Positions 37,801 to 47,811 are shown, numbered from the stretch's first letter. The stretch: 64,000 nucleotides of DNA from Magnolia sinica (GCF_029962835.1 NC_080579.1:124001-188000); one strand, 5' to 3'. Notes: generated by a model not told the origin, from the letters alone. Numbers and translations: made by a program.

Positions 37801-40299
37801 AGCAACAAAAGATCTTGCTTAATGAAAAACTATATTTATAAAAAGATATATAGTCATCATCTTAAAAACCTCGTCCAAGCTATTTGGGGTAGGCTTTATG
37901 ATGAGGACATCGTGCACACACATGCCCGCATACCACCACCCCTACGCACGTACGTACGCAGGAGGAGGATCCCACCATCGATCTGGCTCGATGACGACGT
38001 CCAGGGATGACCTCCTAGCTAGAAGACAAGTTTTGGTTCAAAAAAAAAGTGGGCCCGATAGTCAAGAAAAGCCCGTCATGGGATCCCATGATCGTAGCCC
38101 ACTCGTCAGATTGAGTTCATATTTTAGGTTTTGCTTATTGTTATTATTTAGAACATTGTGAACACTTTAAATTTCTCTGTTTGATTTTTATTTTAGTTTA
38201 CTTCATCGCCAAGTAATGGGTTACGCACATGATGCGAGTTTTGGGGTATAGGATTTTCCCTATAAATAGGCACCCCTTGTAGTTTTTTTGATTCATTGAA
38301 GTTAATAAAAAAAATTCCTGCTTTATTTTTCTGCTCTCTTCATGAGTTGTGGAAGAATTCAAAAGTGGGTGAGAAGCCCTCCCTTTTCGAAGGGTTAACT
38401 ACCATGATGCGAAGTCACATCAATCCCGATTCACCCCCATCCTCCATCATTTGTTTTTCCATCTTCCCCCACCATCCGTACTTCGAATTCGTCCCTTTTG
38501 TTGCATCAGATTTCTTCATTACAGCAAGTTTCCAGATTTCGGCCCGCAGGCGAGCTGAAATTTCGACAGAGCACCACACACAAGCTATAGCCCGGATCAA
38601 CTCGAAACTTCGGGATTTTGGAGCATCCCCCTGGCCGACTAGGGCCAAGGAGAGGTTTTCTACAAACGACGCCCCCTCGCACGTGCGGCTGGGCACTTGC
38701 GCACGTGCGAGCGCCCCAAGCCAGTTGTCCATACGCGGGATCATCTTTTGGCTCAGGTTTTATCCTCTTTTATCCTCTCATAGCCATTTTTCATTAATCC
38801 TAGCCCTAGATTATATTTTCCCTAAGTTATTTGTCAATTTTCCTACCCTAGGGTTCTCCGAATTGGAATTTCTAAATCCCTTGGATTAGGGGCTGATTAC
38901 TATGCATGTGTGGATGATTATTTCTTATCTTTGAGTATCGTTTGGTTCATAATTTTTATTGATCTAGCCCTATCATGTGTAGGCTTGGACCCATATAGAT
39001 TCCCCTTAATTGAATATTTGGACTTTCATGTGGGATATGGAATTTGTGTAATTGTTTCTGAACTAACGTGATCTTAAGCCTGAAATCTCGCATATCAGAT
39101 TTAATTTTCATGTCCTGCATCACTTTACCATCCTATTTCGCCAATCTTTATTATCTAAAGCCCAATCAAACCTTCCCATCCCCTTTTACCCTCTTAATCC
39201 ATTTCCTTTCTAGAAAAAAAAAAAAAAAAAAAGGATACAAAATTAAGATTTACTTTGAGAAAATAGGCAATTGGGAATGGCCCTTATCGTCAGAGGCAAA
39301 GAAAAACACTACAAGGGAAACTGACTCTATTTTAAACAAAACCAGCATTATTTTGAAATCTGTAGCATATTCATATCCAGAAATGAAACATAAGTAACGT
39401 GAAACACAAAGAGAAAGAAAATAAGATACTGCTATCAGTACAAAAAGCAAAAGTGAGAGAATGTAACAGAGATTTCCTCAAGAAATGAATTAATTGAGCA
39501 TGCCATTCAGATAAGCCATCAAATAGAATTACAAACATTTTAATTGAAGTGGAATACTTAAATTGTGATATCCTTCCTTATCATTCATATTTGGGGCATG
39601 GGCCTGAAATTGAAATTACATTACTATCGGATGGAACTTGGAAGTAGCATAAATGCAGTTTGAGGGATACTTGCTCATTAAGAACACCAGAAAGACCATT
39701 ATTAATATGGGTACATTTCCTTTTCTTTTTTATATTAAACAGAATGCTTTACATTTGATTCGCTTGTGGATAGAAATGATGGCTAAGCATGTTAAAGGAA
39801 AGAGGCAAAAACACATCAAGACCAACGCCATTCTGCAGTCGGAAGAAAACCCGTTCATGGAAATGACAAAAGAAAAGGCTACAATAATCAATGCTCGAGA
39901 GCTTGCAGTAAAATTTGGAAAAAAAAAAAAAAAAGGATAAGTGGAGATAGGAAAATTGATGAATTGAGAAACCTGCATGAGAAGCTTGACACGGTCGAGG
40001 GGGGCGGTGACGGTTTTGGCAGCAGCGCCAGCGATGGCACCAGCCGTGAAGAGGGCGACATCCCTGGGGACGAAAGCGAGGAGAGAAAGGGGATGCTTGA
40101 AAAGTTGTTGAAGAGATGGGGGAGGGAAGTCCTTGGTTTCATCTCTCTTCTCAACAGAAAGTGATGCGAAAGGGAATATCCTATCTCTCCTTTTGATAAC
40201 AAAAGAATCTGTTTCTTCAACAGGTGCTCTAGTGAAAGTGCAAGTGGAAGGCTTTTGAAAGGAAGGGATGGGACGCCATATCAAGACGCCTTCCCTCAT
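21126..40299 (-). CDS. TAAC/PAPST-like: Plastid adenine-nucleotide/PAPS carrier-like protein (mitochondrial carrier family)
   Basis: Ten exons, read downward: 40299-39973, 33134-33078, 25391-25329, 25240-25184, 24911-24828, 24315-24247, 24150-24038, 23938-23769, 21504-21426, 21228-21126. All introns have GT-AG borders, and the sum is 1122 nt (373 aa plus TGA). The protein has three carrier repeats, each with the Px[DE]xx[KR] signature: APLDRVKLLMQT (exons 1-2), YPLDVLRLRLAVEP (exon 6) and YPLDTVRRQMQMRG (exon 8). Family-specific stretches include KGYWKGNLPQ/VIRIIPYSAVQLFAYE, GLYRGFVPNALKNLPNS and the C-terminus ELQRIMEENRAK. About 75 N-terminal residues before FVPRDVALFTAGAIAGAAAKT are variable and Ser/Thr/Arg-rich, compatible with a plastid transit peptide. 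Known homologues (Arabidopsis At5g01500, At3g51870) exchange ATP/ADP or PAPS/PAP across the thylakoid or envelope membrane. The substrate here is inferred. The gene is stretched to 19 kb by transposons in introns 1, 2, 5 and 8. Its last exon is duplicated at 16696-16798. Confidence 0.93.
21229..21425 (-). other. Intron 9 of the carrier gene, with the repeat border
   Basis: A 197-bp GT-AG intron. The 3.1-kb duplication ends within it at about 21374, so the duplicated segment contains the acceptor and last exon but not the donor. Confidence 0.85.
21574..21827 (-). mobile_element. Short truncated retroposon with 12-bp target duplication
   Basis: The direct repeats cagagatcaaca flank the insert at 21574-21585 and 21816-21827. 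The left side of the insert is a t-rich ttatt/tta run, which is an A-rich tail on the minus strand. About 180 bp of unassigned sequence follows. This structure fits LINE- or SINE-mediated insertion, 5'-truncated. It lies in intron 8 of the carrier gene. Confidence 0.7.
21828..23768. other. Remainder of intron 8 of the carrier gene
   Basis: No gene is visible. It includes a near-perfect short tandem 'caggcaagcc.gcccagaatctcaggtggcctcacaccacc' at about 22172-22252, a duplicated 'attgtcaaaatccaactgga' at 22697-22735, and a (ggt)n run at 23028-23043. Confidence 0.6.
24392..24801 (+). mobile_element. 5'-truncated LINE tail in intron 5
   Basis: Sequence at about 24500-24560 translates to IWSIWMERNSW, matching the 'W.IW.ERN.R.F' motif near the end of plant L1-type LINE reverse transcriptases (zf-RVT region). 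A non-coding end and an (aat)n/(aaat)n tail to 24789 follow. Near-direct repeats flank it: aacgagggagacaaag (about 24385-24400) and aacaagggagaccaag (about 24788-24803). The insert sits in the same direction as the + strand, opposite the host gene. Confidence 0.7.
24905..25060. repeat. Duplicated acceptor-region segment in intron 4
   Basis: A 50-bp block occurs twice: 'aagtttctatatcccaaaatgc...gatcacatgtcttg' (24907-24949) and a diverged copy at 25010-25053. The first includes the acceptor and first codons of exon 5, so the second is a decayed copy of that splice site. A (ta)n run (25063-25096) follows. Confidence 0.75.
25392..27236. other. 3' part of intron 2 of the carrier gene
   Basis: No gene, domain or complete element was recognised. 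There are AT-rich runs and several a/t homopolymers at 25930-26150. Confidence 0.5.
27237..28276. mobile_element. hAT-like non-autonomous element with 8-bp target duplication (copy 1)
   Basis: The element spans 27245-28268. It starts CAGTGTTCGAAATATCG and ends CGATATTTAAAACATTG, so the ends are imperfect terminal inverted repeats. Perfect 8-bp direct repeats gttataat flank it (27237-27244 and 28269-28276). The 8-bp duplication and CA.TG ends fit hAT. The interior is noncoding, with repeated 'gatatatc' motifs and subterminal inverted pieces (for example ttcatatcgcacag and tttcgtgtcgcacag). It lies in intron 2 of the carrier gene. Confidence 0.88.
28741..28812. repeat. (TA)n-(AG)n microsatellite
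   Basis: A ta run followed by an ag run, directly against the TIR element that starts at 28813. Confidence 0.95.
28813..31475. mobile_element. 2.7-kb TIR element with ~50-bp ends, nested insertions
   Basis: The left end ATGCTCACACACAAC.AGTTGGAC...GTCCAACTAGC.GTG (28813-28863) is inverted at 31426-31475. Similarity continues a little inward (gcattaaatg / gtatttaatg). No transposase is visible. The target duplication cannot be read because the left flank is a microsatellite. The interior contains gtgggccccac foldback pieces at about 29.4-30.1 kb and a complete one at 30316-30784. It is in intron 2 of the carrier gene. Confidence 0.75.
30316..30784. mobile_element. Foldback MITE nested in the TIR element
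   Basis: The left arm is ctgaagtgatgtcacgttctgtaggccccaccatgatgtatgtg. The right arm is its imperfect reverse complement, ending catcacttcagg. The centre holds the family blocks 'gatccaaagctcaaatggacc' and 'ataagttggatatcaaatat'. It is non-coding. Confidence 0.75.
31497..31821. mobile_element. Foldback MITE with long internal hairpin
   Basis: Outer ends are atgctcag (left) and tgagcat (right). Inner arms at about 31550-31648 and 31676-31775 are inverted copies (ggtccacgtgatg.aacaccccatgaaac / gtttcatggggtg.cgcatcacatggacc, and ccaaaactttggtgggccatggc / gctatggcccaccaaagttttgg). A transcript would fold into a hairpin of roughly 100 bp with a short loop. Confidence 0.8.
32091..32864. mobile_element. 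hAT-like non-autonomous element with 8-bp target duplication (copy 2)
   Basis: The element at 32099-32856 is flanked by perfect cctgcaag on both sides (32091-32098 and 32857-32864). It starts CAGTGTTTTAAATATCG and ends CGATATTTAAAACATTG, a near-perfect 17-bp TIR. Its interior is homologous to copy 1 in opposite orientation (shared 'gatatatcgg', 'gggaaacatggg', 'caatgaaact..agggattgtt'), so the pair forms an inverted repeat within intron 2 of the carrier gene. Confidence 0.92.
33135..35360. other. 3' part of intron 1 of the carrier gene
   Basis: No gene was recognised. The sequence is AT-rich with scattered short open frames lacking motifs. Confidence 0.45.
35370..35733 (+). mobile_element. 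5'-truncated LINE tail
   Basis: The frame around 35490-35540 reads LWAI*AERNDRCFHN, the end of an L1-type reverse-transcriptase zinc-binding region with a stop in place of W. A 3' end 'ttatatatctttcaataaaa' and a (taa)n tail at 35711-35733 follow. No clear target duplication was found. It lies in intron 1 of the carrier gene. Confidence 0.6.
36661..37351 (-). mobile_element. 5'-truncated LINE with perfect 18-bp target duplication
   Basis: Direct repeats ttcttcatctaattacct lie at 36661-36678 and 37334-37351. The insert reads on the minus strand from 37333 to 36679 and ends in an A-rich tail (t-run at about 36679-36697 on +). It encodes the zf-RVT end of an L1-like ORF2 in several frames: SYFVPPKTAAFGWLVRWKK; then CIMCMQNGESAYHIFLHCPF (the C..C...H...C zinc-binding pattern); then WWAVWVERNARCFDN, ending near 36794. 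Two frameshifts break it. It lies in intron 1 of the carrier gene, in the same direction. Confidence 0.9.
37352..39972. other. 5' part of intron 1 with an LTR-like fragment
   Basis: Sequence at about 38040-38350 looks like the promoter part of an LTR retrotransposon. A TATA box 'ctataaatagg' (38261-38271) is followed by 'ttgattcattgaagttaataaa'. A frame of 197 codons (38296-38889) runs through the following sequence without any domain and is not called as a gene. A short atacca-repeat zone with cgcacgtacgtacgc lies near 37940. No exon of the host gene is here. Confidence 0.45.
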
Positions 40300-40491
40300 C
40301 TCATCACACCCTCACTATCTGCTCTTTCCAACAATCTCTTCTTTTTTTCTCTCACTCTGTCCGTCTGTCTTTGCCTCTCCCTCCGTCTGCCTGTCCGTTC
40401 CAAGAGAAGAAGAAACGACGCGATAAGGCAAATGGGGAAGTTATCTTCTCTCTCGGTTTTTTAATTTACTTTCATTCCGACACGCGACGTT

Positions 40492-40502
40492 TATTTATTA
40501 TA
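40492..40502 (-). promoter_or_regulatory. Candidate TATA box of the carrier gene
   Basis: The minus strand reads TATAATAAATA, about 190 bp before the ATG at 40299. A GA-rich, CT-free leader (about 40300-40460) follows, typical of a plant 5' untranslated region. No start-site evidence is available from sequence alone. Confidence 0.4.
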
Positions 40503-40511
40503 CTCTCAGCG

Positions 40512-40975
40512 TGTTTGCTAGGCACATGCAGAGGCTTGGGGCCACTGTTATGTATGGTTTTATCCGCACCGTCCATCCATTTTTCCATATCGTTTTAGTA
40601 AATAAATCAAACAATGAGGCAGATCCAAGACTCAATTGGGCCACACAACCGGGCTTAAATTACTGCCGTTGAAAAATTCTTAGAGGCTGAGAAGTCTTGA
40701 ATCAAGCTGATATTCGTGTTTTCCCTCCATCCATATCTATCTGACTTTATTACCAGGTTTGATGGTAAAAAAACAACATGGTTAGTTCTATAAAAGTTTC
40801 AACTATGGGCATTATTATCCTCACTGCTTCTGTGGTGTGTTACACTTGAGCTTTTGATTTGCCTTCTGGTTGGGCTTATGTAGTAAAATGATATGGTAAA
40901 ATGGCTGGACGGTGTAGATATAACCTATACATTACAGTGGCCCTCAAAACCCCTGCAAGTGCTTAGTTCAAAAGA
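40512..40975. mobile_element. Foldback MITE abutting the carrier-gene promoter
   Basis: The left arm ctaggcacatgcagaggcttggggccactgttatgtatgg pairs with the reverse complement of the right arm (ctaagcacttgcaggggttttgagggccactgtaatgtat). The centre has 'gatccaagactcaattgggcc' and 'caccgtccatcca'. It begins about 10 bp upstream of the candidate TATA box. Confidence 0.75.
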
Positions 40976-41429
40976 GGAAGCGTAGTGCTTAATCTGCATC
41001 CGTTTGTGTTGGAGAAATTTCCAACCGTACGACCCATTTATGGCCCATTTCCGAGACGAAGCCCACCTCATCTTACCTTCCTCGAATAAGCCCCAACTGT
41101 ACGGACGACTTGCCAAAGGTCGAAAATGCCCCTGCTTTTCCGCTTCAAGCGGATCGGACGGAGGCTAGGCTACGGATCTATGGCTACGAATTAAAACCGT
41201 AGCCATAGCCATAGCAATTGAGAAAAATAAACACAGATACCACCGACCTCTGGATGTCTGTGCGGTACTGCCGCCCAGTTTTTTATTTTTTTAATTGAGT
41301 GGGTCCCATCGTGGGCCCCACATAATTTTGAATGGTCCCACACTCAATGTTAATGATATTGGTGGGCCCCACATCCACTTGTGTATTTTTTTTTCCATGG
41401 ATAACTTCGTTATACATACATTTTATTGT

Positions 41430-44381
41430 GAAGTGAAATGACCATGAAATACATAAAAATGACCATGCAGTGAAGCGAATTGACTATAAAATGTATGGAA
41501 ATAACCATAAAGTGAAGGGAATTAGTCATGAAATGCATGAAAATGACCGTAAATCAACACGAAATCGTCAAGAATGACCGTGAAATGCATGGAAATGACT
41601 GTGAAGTGAAGCAAATTGATCGTGAAATGCATGGAAATGACCGTGAAGTTAAGGGAATTGACTGTGAAGTGCATCGAAATAACCGTTAATCTAAACGGAA
41701 TCGCTGGAAAGACCATGAAATGCATGAAAATGATGGTGAAGTGAAGCGAATTGAACGTGAAATGCGTGCAAATGACCATGAAGTGAAGGGAATTAACCAT
41801 GAAAAATGCATGGAAATGACAGTGAATCAACACGGAATCGATGGGAATGACCGTGAAATGCATGAAAATGACCGTGAAGTGAAGCAAAATGACCATGAAA
41901 TGCATGGAAAAGACTATGAAGTGAAGGAAATTGACCGTGAAATGCTTAGAAAAGGACCATAAATCAATACGGAATTGCCGGGAATGATCGAAAAATGCAT
42001 GGAAATGACCGTGAAGTAGAGCGAATTGATTGTGAATGCGTGAAAATGACCGTAAAGTGAAGAGAATTGACAGTGAAATGCATGGAAATGACCGTGTATC
42101 AACACGGAATCGCCGGGAATGACCGTGAAATGCATGAAAATGACTGTGAAGTGAAGCGAATTGACCGTGAAATGCATGGAAATGACCGTGAAGTGAAGGG
42201 AATTGACCGTTAAGTGCATCGAAATGATCATTAATCTAAACGTAATCGTCGAAAATGACCGTGAAATGCATGAAAATGACGGTGAAGTGAAGTGAATTGA
42301 CCGTGAAATGCGTGGAAAAGACCGTGAAGTGAAGGGAATTGACCGTGAAATGCATGGAAATGACCGTGAATCAACACGGAATCGTCGGGAATGACCATGA
42401 AATGCATGAAAATGACGGTGAAGTGAAGCAAATTGACCGCGAAGTGCGTGGAAATGATAGGGAAGTGAAGTGAATTGACCGTGAAGTGCATCGAATTGAC
42501 CATGAATCAACACGGAATCACCGAGAATGACCGTGAAATGCATGGAAATGACGGTGAAGTGAAGTGAATTGACCGCGAAGTGCATGGAAATGGCTGTGAA
42601 GTAAAGTGAATTGACCATGAAGTGTGTCGAATTGACCGTGAATGAACACGGAAATGCCAGGAATGACCGTGAAATGCATGGAAATGACGGTGAAGTGAAG
42701 TGAATTGACCACGAAGTGCGTGGAAATGGCCGTGAAGCGAAGTGAATTGAGCATAAAGTGCATCGAATTGACCGTGAATCAACACGGAATCGTCAGGAAT
42801 GACCGTGAAATGCATGGAAATGACGGTGAATGGAAGTGAATTGACCGCGAAGTGAGTGGAAATGGCTGTGAAGTGAAGTGAATTGACCGTGAAGTACATC
42901 GAATTGACCATGAATCAACACGGAATCGTTGGGAATGACCATGAAATGCATGGAAATGATGGCGAAGTGAAGTGAATTGACCGCGAAGTGCATGGAAATG
43001 ACGGCGAAGTGAAGTGAATTGACCGTGAAGTGCGTCGAATTGGCTGTGAATCAACACGGAGTTGCGGGGAATTACTGTGAAATGCATGGAAATGGGCGTG
43101 AAGTGAAGTGAATTGACCACGAAGGGCATGGAAATGGCCGTGAAGTGAAGTGAATTGACCGTGAAGTGTTTCAAATTGACCGTGAATGAACACGGAATCA
43201 TTTGGAATGACCATGAAATGGATGGAAATGACGATGAAGTTAAGTGAATTGACCGCGAAGTGCATGGAAATGGTCGTGAAGTAAAGTGAATTGACCGTGA
43301 AGTGAGTCGAATTGACCATGAATCAACACGGAATCGCAGGGAATGACCGTGAAATGCATGGAAATGATGGTAAAGTTAAGTGAATTGCCGCGAAGTGTGT
43401 GGAAATGGGCGTAAAGTGAAGTGAATTGACCGTGAAGTGCGTCGAATTGACCGTGAATCAACACAGAATCGCCGGGAATGACCGTGAAATGGATGGAAAT
43501 GACGGTGAAGTTAAGTGAATTGACCGTGAAGTGCGTGGAAATGGCCGTGAAGTAAAGTGAATTGACTGTGAAGTGCGTCGAATTGACCGTGAATCAACAC
43601 AGAATCGCCGGGAATGATCGTGAAATGCATGGAAATGACGGTGAAGTTAAGTGAATTGACCGCGAAGTGCGTGGAAATAGCCGTGAAGTGAAGTGAATTG
43701 ACCGTGAAGTGCGTCGAATTGACCATGAATCAATACGGAATCGTCGGGAATGACTGTGAAATGCATGGAAATGACGGTGAAGTGAAGTGAAATGATCACG
43801 AAGTGCGTGGAAATGGTCGTGAAGTGAAGTGAATTGACTGTGAAATGCGTCGAAGTGACCGTGAATCAACACGGAATCATGGGGAATGACCGTGAAATGC
43901 ATGGAAATGACGGTGAAGTGAAGTGAATTGATTGCGAAGTGTGTGGAAATGGCCGTAAAGTGAAGTGAATTGACTGTGAAGTGCGTCGAATTGACCGCGA
44001 ATCAACACGGAATCGCCAAGAATGACCATGAAATGCATGGAAATGATGGTGAAGTGAAGTAAATTGACCGCGAAGTACATGAAAATGGCCGTGAAGTGAA
44101 GTGAATTGATCGTGAAGTGCGTCAAAATGACCGTGAATCAACACGGAATCGTCGGGAATGACCGTGAAACGCATGAAAATGGGCGTGAAGTGATCGCGAA
44201 GTGTGTGGAAATATCCGTGAAGTGAAGTGAATTGACCGTGAAGTGCGTCGAATTGACCGTGAATCAACACGGAGTCGCCGGGAATGACCCTGAAATGCTT
44301 GGAAATGACGGTGAAGTGAAGTGAAATATCCGCGAGGTGCGTGGAAATGGCCGTGAAGTGAAGTGAATTGACCATGAAGTG
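41430..44381. repeat. 136-bp higher-order satellite built of 21-bp monomers
   Basis: In the right two thirds each unit is 136 bp: five 21-bp monomers of the type gaccgtgaagtgaagtgaatt / gaccgtgaaatgcatggaaat, plus one 31-bp segment with gaatcaacacggaatcgccg. The marker 'gaatcaacac' recurs at 43455, 43591, 43727, 43863, 43999 and 44135, exactly 136 apart. The left third has the same monomers in a less regular order. Because 21 is a multiple of three and stop codons are rare in the motif, both strands show long open frames (up to 234 codons on minus, with peptides such as HFTVISMHFTVNS). They have no known domain and look like artefacts. Confidence 0.95.
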
Positions 44382-44571
44382 AATTTTTTACCATCAACTC
44401 GATGGAATCTTGGAAAATTACTATGTTGATTGGCTAAATTAGCTTCTCCTACTCCAAAATTATATATGGTACGTTAAGTAACTCATTCTAATTTAGGAGA
44501 TATGCTTGTTAAATAAATAAACAAAGAAATAAATTAAGAGATAGATTTGGGTTTTTTTTTTTTCTTTTCTG

Positions 44572-45025
44572 TTTTGTTTCCGTGAGTTCCATCATGAGGT
44601 CTTTGTTATATCCAAACCGTCCATCTATTTCGAGAGCTCATATTAAAGCTTGAGACCAAAAATAAGATAGATCTAACTATCTAGTGGGCCACACTGTAAA
44701 AGGCAGTGGGGAATTGAACGTATACTGTTGAAACCCTTTTAGGGGTCACGGAAGTTTTGGATCATTAAGAAATTTGTTTTATCTCTTCATCCAGGTCTTT
44801 GTAACCTTATGAATAAATTGGATGGAAAATAAATGTTATGGTGGGCCCTACAAAAGTTTCAATGGTGAAAATCAATTTTCTGCTGCTCTTTGTGGTGTGG
44901 TCCAGTTGATCTTTGGATATGATTTTATTTTTTGGATAATGGTCTGAAATGATCTCAAAATATGGATGAACGTTGTGGATATAATAAATACATAACTGTT
45001 TGGCCCATGTAACGTTGATCTCCTT
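44572..45025. mobile_element. Foldback MITE inside the Mutator-like element
   Basis: The left arm is gtgagttccatcatgaggtctttgttatatccaaaccgtccat and the right arm is its imperfect inverse (gttgtggatataataaatacataactgtttggccca). The centre has family blocks 'gatagatctaactatctagtgggcc' and 'ttggatggaaaataaatgtt'. Confidence 0.65.
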
Positions 45026-45239
45026 TGAACCGTTCGTAAGCTCGGAGTTCGAGGAGCGTCAGCGCTCGTCCTCGAGCACCAGCCGATCCGCTTGAACGAA
45101 AAGGAAGGGGCATTTTCAACCTTTTAGAAGGCGTCCGTACATCTGAGCCTTATTCTTGGAAAGTAAAATGGGGTGGGCTTCGTCTCGGGAATGGGCCATG
45201 TACTGGTCGAACAGTTGGTAATTTCTCTGTGTTGTATTC

Positions 45240-47810
45240 TCTGTATGTAAATTTCAAACCTTTTACAGGTCAGCGGAGCACGTGAGACCAAACACCACCA
45301 GGTACATGAACCGAGCTCTGACCCGAAAATGTCCAATTCGACTGGTTTTGAAGCATAGGGCTGTTTGGCCAGTTGCATTGGAAAGGATTAGGTGGGATGG
45401 GATTCAAAAAACCATAATTATTACCATGGCAGGGATTGTTCCCTGGTTCCTTTGGATAAGCTTAATTCGCTGCCTTGTTTGTGATACAGTGGTACATTGA
45501 AAAGATATACGCACAATCATTTCAAAATTATCGAGAATACCACGTGTGTTATATCTAAACCGTTCATTTGTTTTGTAACCTCATTTTATAGCATGGGCTT
45601 AAAAATGGAGCAGATCCAAAACTTATGTGGCCCTAAAGAAGTTTTCAACGGTAAGTATTTAATCCCTGTTGCTTTCTATAGTGGGGTCCACATGAGATTT
45701 AGATCTATGGCTCATGCTATAAAATGATCTCGAAAAATGGGTAAACGGTGTGGATATAGCCTACACATCATGATGAGACCTACCCAACTTGCTAACAATG
45801 AGTGAAATTGGCATGGACCTAATACGATTCCATCTAACTTACTTCCAGGCTTTTCCACTCTTCCCAATCCGTGGAATTGGCACATGATCAGATGAAATTC
45901 CATCCCACCTAAGCCCATCTAATTCAGCCGGCCAAACAGGCCCTTAGTTTGAGCTTGAGTCCAGCTGATTTTTTGAGCTCGAAAATGAGTTCGAGCCGCG
46001 CTCGAGCTGGCACAAAAGTAAGGCACACTGTGGAAAATAGTTGAGAAAGGAAACCAACCGTTTTTAACTTCTTGAAGGCGCGGAAATTTTGGAACATGCA
46101 TCTATCACCTTAGGAATGCATTGGATGAAATAAAAGTGGGTCTAAAAAGCTTCCAACAGTGGGTATGAATTTTGAATCTCCTTTATGGTTAGGCTCGTCC
46201 TACCTAAAATGAACTAGCGAAGTGAATGGATGGAATGGATATAACACAAACATCACCGTGGCCCCGCAGTCCCTCGGTATACCCCATTTCAATCCAAGAC
46301 GTTTTGGTACTGGAGAAACTTTGATGTTCTGCGTATTGCTTTGGATGATACGTATGAACAGAGATGAATTGTATAAAGTGATGTTACAAATATCTGCCTG
46401 TTTCAAAACTTGGGTAGCCTCCCATAAGTTTTTAATCATGACGCTGTGCTATGATCTATTTGAGCTTTTAAAATGAGCTGAAAAAAATGGATTGACAGTG
46501 TAGATAAAAAACGTACATCACGGTGGACCGGGCCATTTCATGCTCAAGGATATTCCCGGAGGCAATCGGCGTCCCATTTACATGCACTTTCCAAAATGTA
46601 AAATGTATTTGCCACGCTGGCCCGCATGCTGCATGTAAACATGCTTATGGAGAGGGGATTGCGTGTGGGCTTAAACGAACGAACCTTCCCAATCGACTGT
46701 TGATGCATTGTCTTCTAATTTTTCTGTAGTTTCGCGTGCCCACACACAGAGGGAAAGGATGGTCGTCTTCTAGCGCCCGATTCATCTCACCTCTCCTCGC
46801 TTCCCTCGCCGTTATGTGATGTTTATGGACCCCACAAAGTGGTCATGTGATTTACAATGAATAGAAGTAGGGTCCACTGGACCTCACAAAATAAACATGG
46901 TTCTTTCATCTGCCTAGCTTGCATGGACTTCTAATGCCAGCCCTTGGATTTGAAGTCCCAACTTGCAGTCAATGAACACAACGAACGGCATACCCAAACC
47001 CATTAAAACTGAAGTAGGTCTATAAACAAATTTTATCCATTGAGTAAATGATACATTGCTTAAAGAAAGTGAGGAAATTATAAATGGTTAACTACCATTA
47101 GCTTGTGATTAAAATTTTGAATTATATATAAAAGAAATATTAAAATTCAAGTGATCTTTCCAGCTTCTTCTCTCTTATTATTAATTGTAGCAAATACTAA
47201 TAACCCTCTTTATTAGCCAATCTCCCTCCTCTATGTTTCCCTTTTGTATTCTTCTTTTACTTAGTGTGAAATCCTCCCTATGCTTTTCATACCTGGCTTA
47301 AAGACCAATGCATGAGATGCATAGGTTGGGCCGGGATCCAACCCCTTAAATAAATAAATGGGTCAACTTATTTTGTTTTGGACCAACATAGGCCCAACCC
47401 AATGTAGATTTTCGTGGATTGGTTTGGAGCCAAGATACATACTCAAATATTAAATGGGTCATGTTCAAGACACCCCTTGGCTTCACTCAACCTGAAATCC
47501 ACACCTCTAAGAAGGCTAGATCAACCGACCCTCGCGGTTGAATGCCTGGCCTGAATTTTAAGCGTGAAAGTTTAACGTGTCCTTTTCTGTTTTTGCAAAT
47601 GAATGGATTTCCTAGCCTTTTCAATTGAAGCCCCGTTAAGGCTAAAGACATGCCAATTTTTTAATCTTTGTAGACATACTCAAGTATAGACCCAAAAATT
47701 GGGCTTGATTAGGCACAGATGGACTCTAACCTAGTCCAAACCCAGCCTATTGCCACCCGTATTACCGTGGTTATAAAACCAAAGGTTTCAATGTTTTTAT
47801 CTTTGGAGAT
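45240..47810. other. Intergenic DNA with diverged foldback MITEs
   Basis: Diverged copies of the foldback family are recognisable at about 45535-45790 (gtgtgttatatctaaaccgttc ... aacggtgtggatatagcctacac) and about 46175-46530 (gtggatataacacaaacatcaccgtggcccc, then a partial second arm). No gene was found. From 46800 to 47810 the sequence is AT-rich with no assignable feature. Confidence 0.45.
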
Positions 47811-47811
47811 T

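Larger units (their letters stand above)
41005..45234. mobile_element. 4.2-kb Mutator-like non-autonomous element filled with satellite
   Basis: Terminal inverted repeats of about 155 bp lie at 41012-41166 and 45073-45227. They start GAGAAATTTCCAAC on the left and the imperfect inverse GTTGGTAATTTCTC on the right. They share 'tggcccatt.ccgagacgaagcccacc', 'tacggacg' and 'ttcaagcggatcgg'. The GAGAAATT start and long TIRs are typical of Mutator-like elements. A 7-bp direct repeat tgtgttg sits exactly outside both ends (41005-41011 and 45228-45234), shorter than the usual 8-11 bp. There is no transposase. The interior is the 136-bp satellite plus a foldback MITE. Confidence 0.8.

Noticed and set aside
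38296-38889. 197-codon open frame on plus
   Set aside because: Lies in LTR-like DNA after a TATA box, inside intron 1 of the carrier gene on the opposite strand, and has no recognisable domain.
41914-42618. 234-codon open frame on minus in the satellite
   Set aside because: A product of the 21-bp monomer structure. All frames of the array are open and there is no non-repetitive domain.
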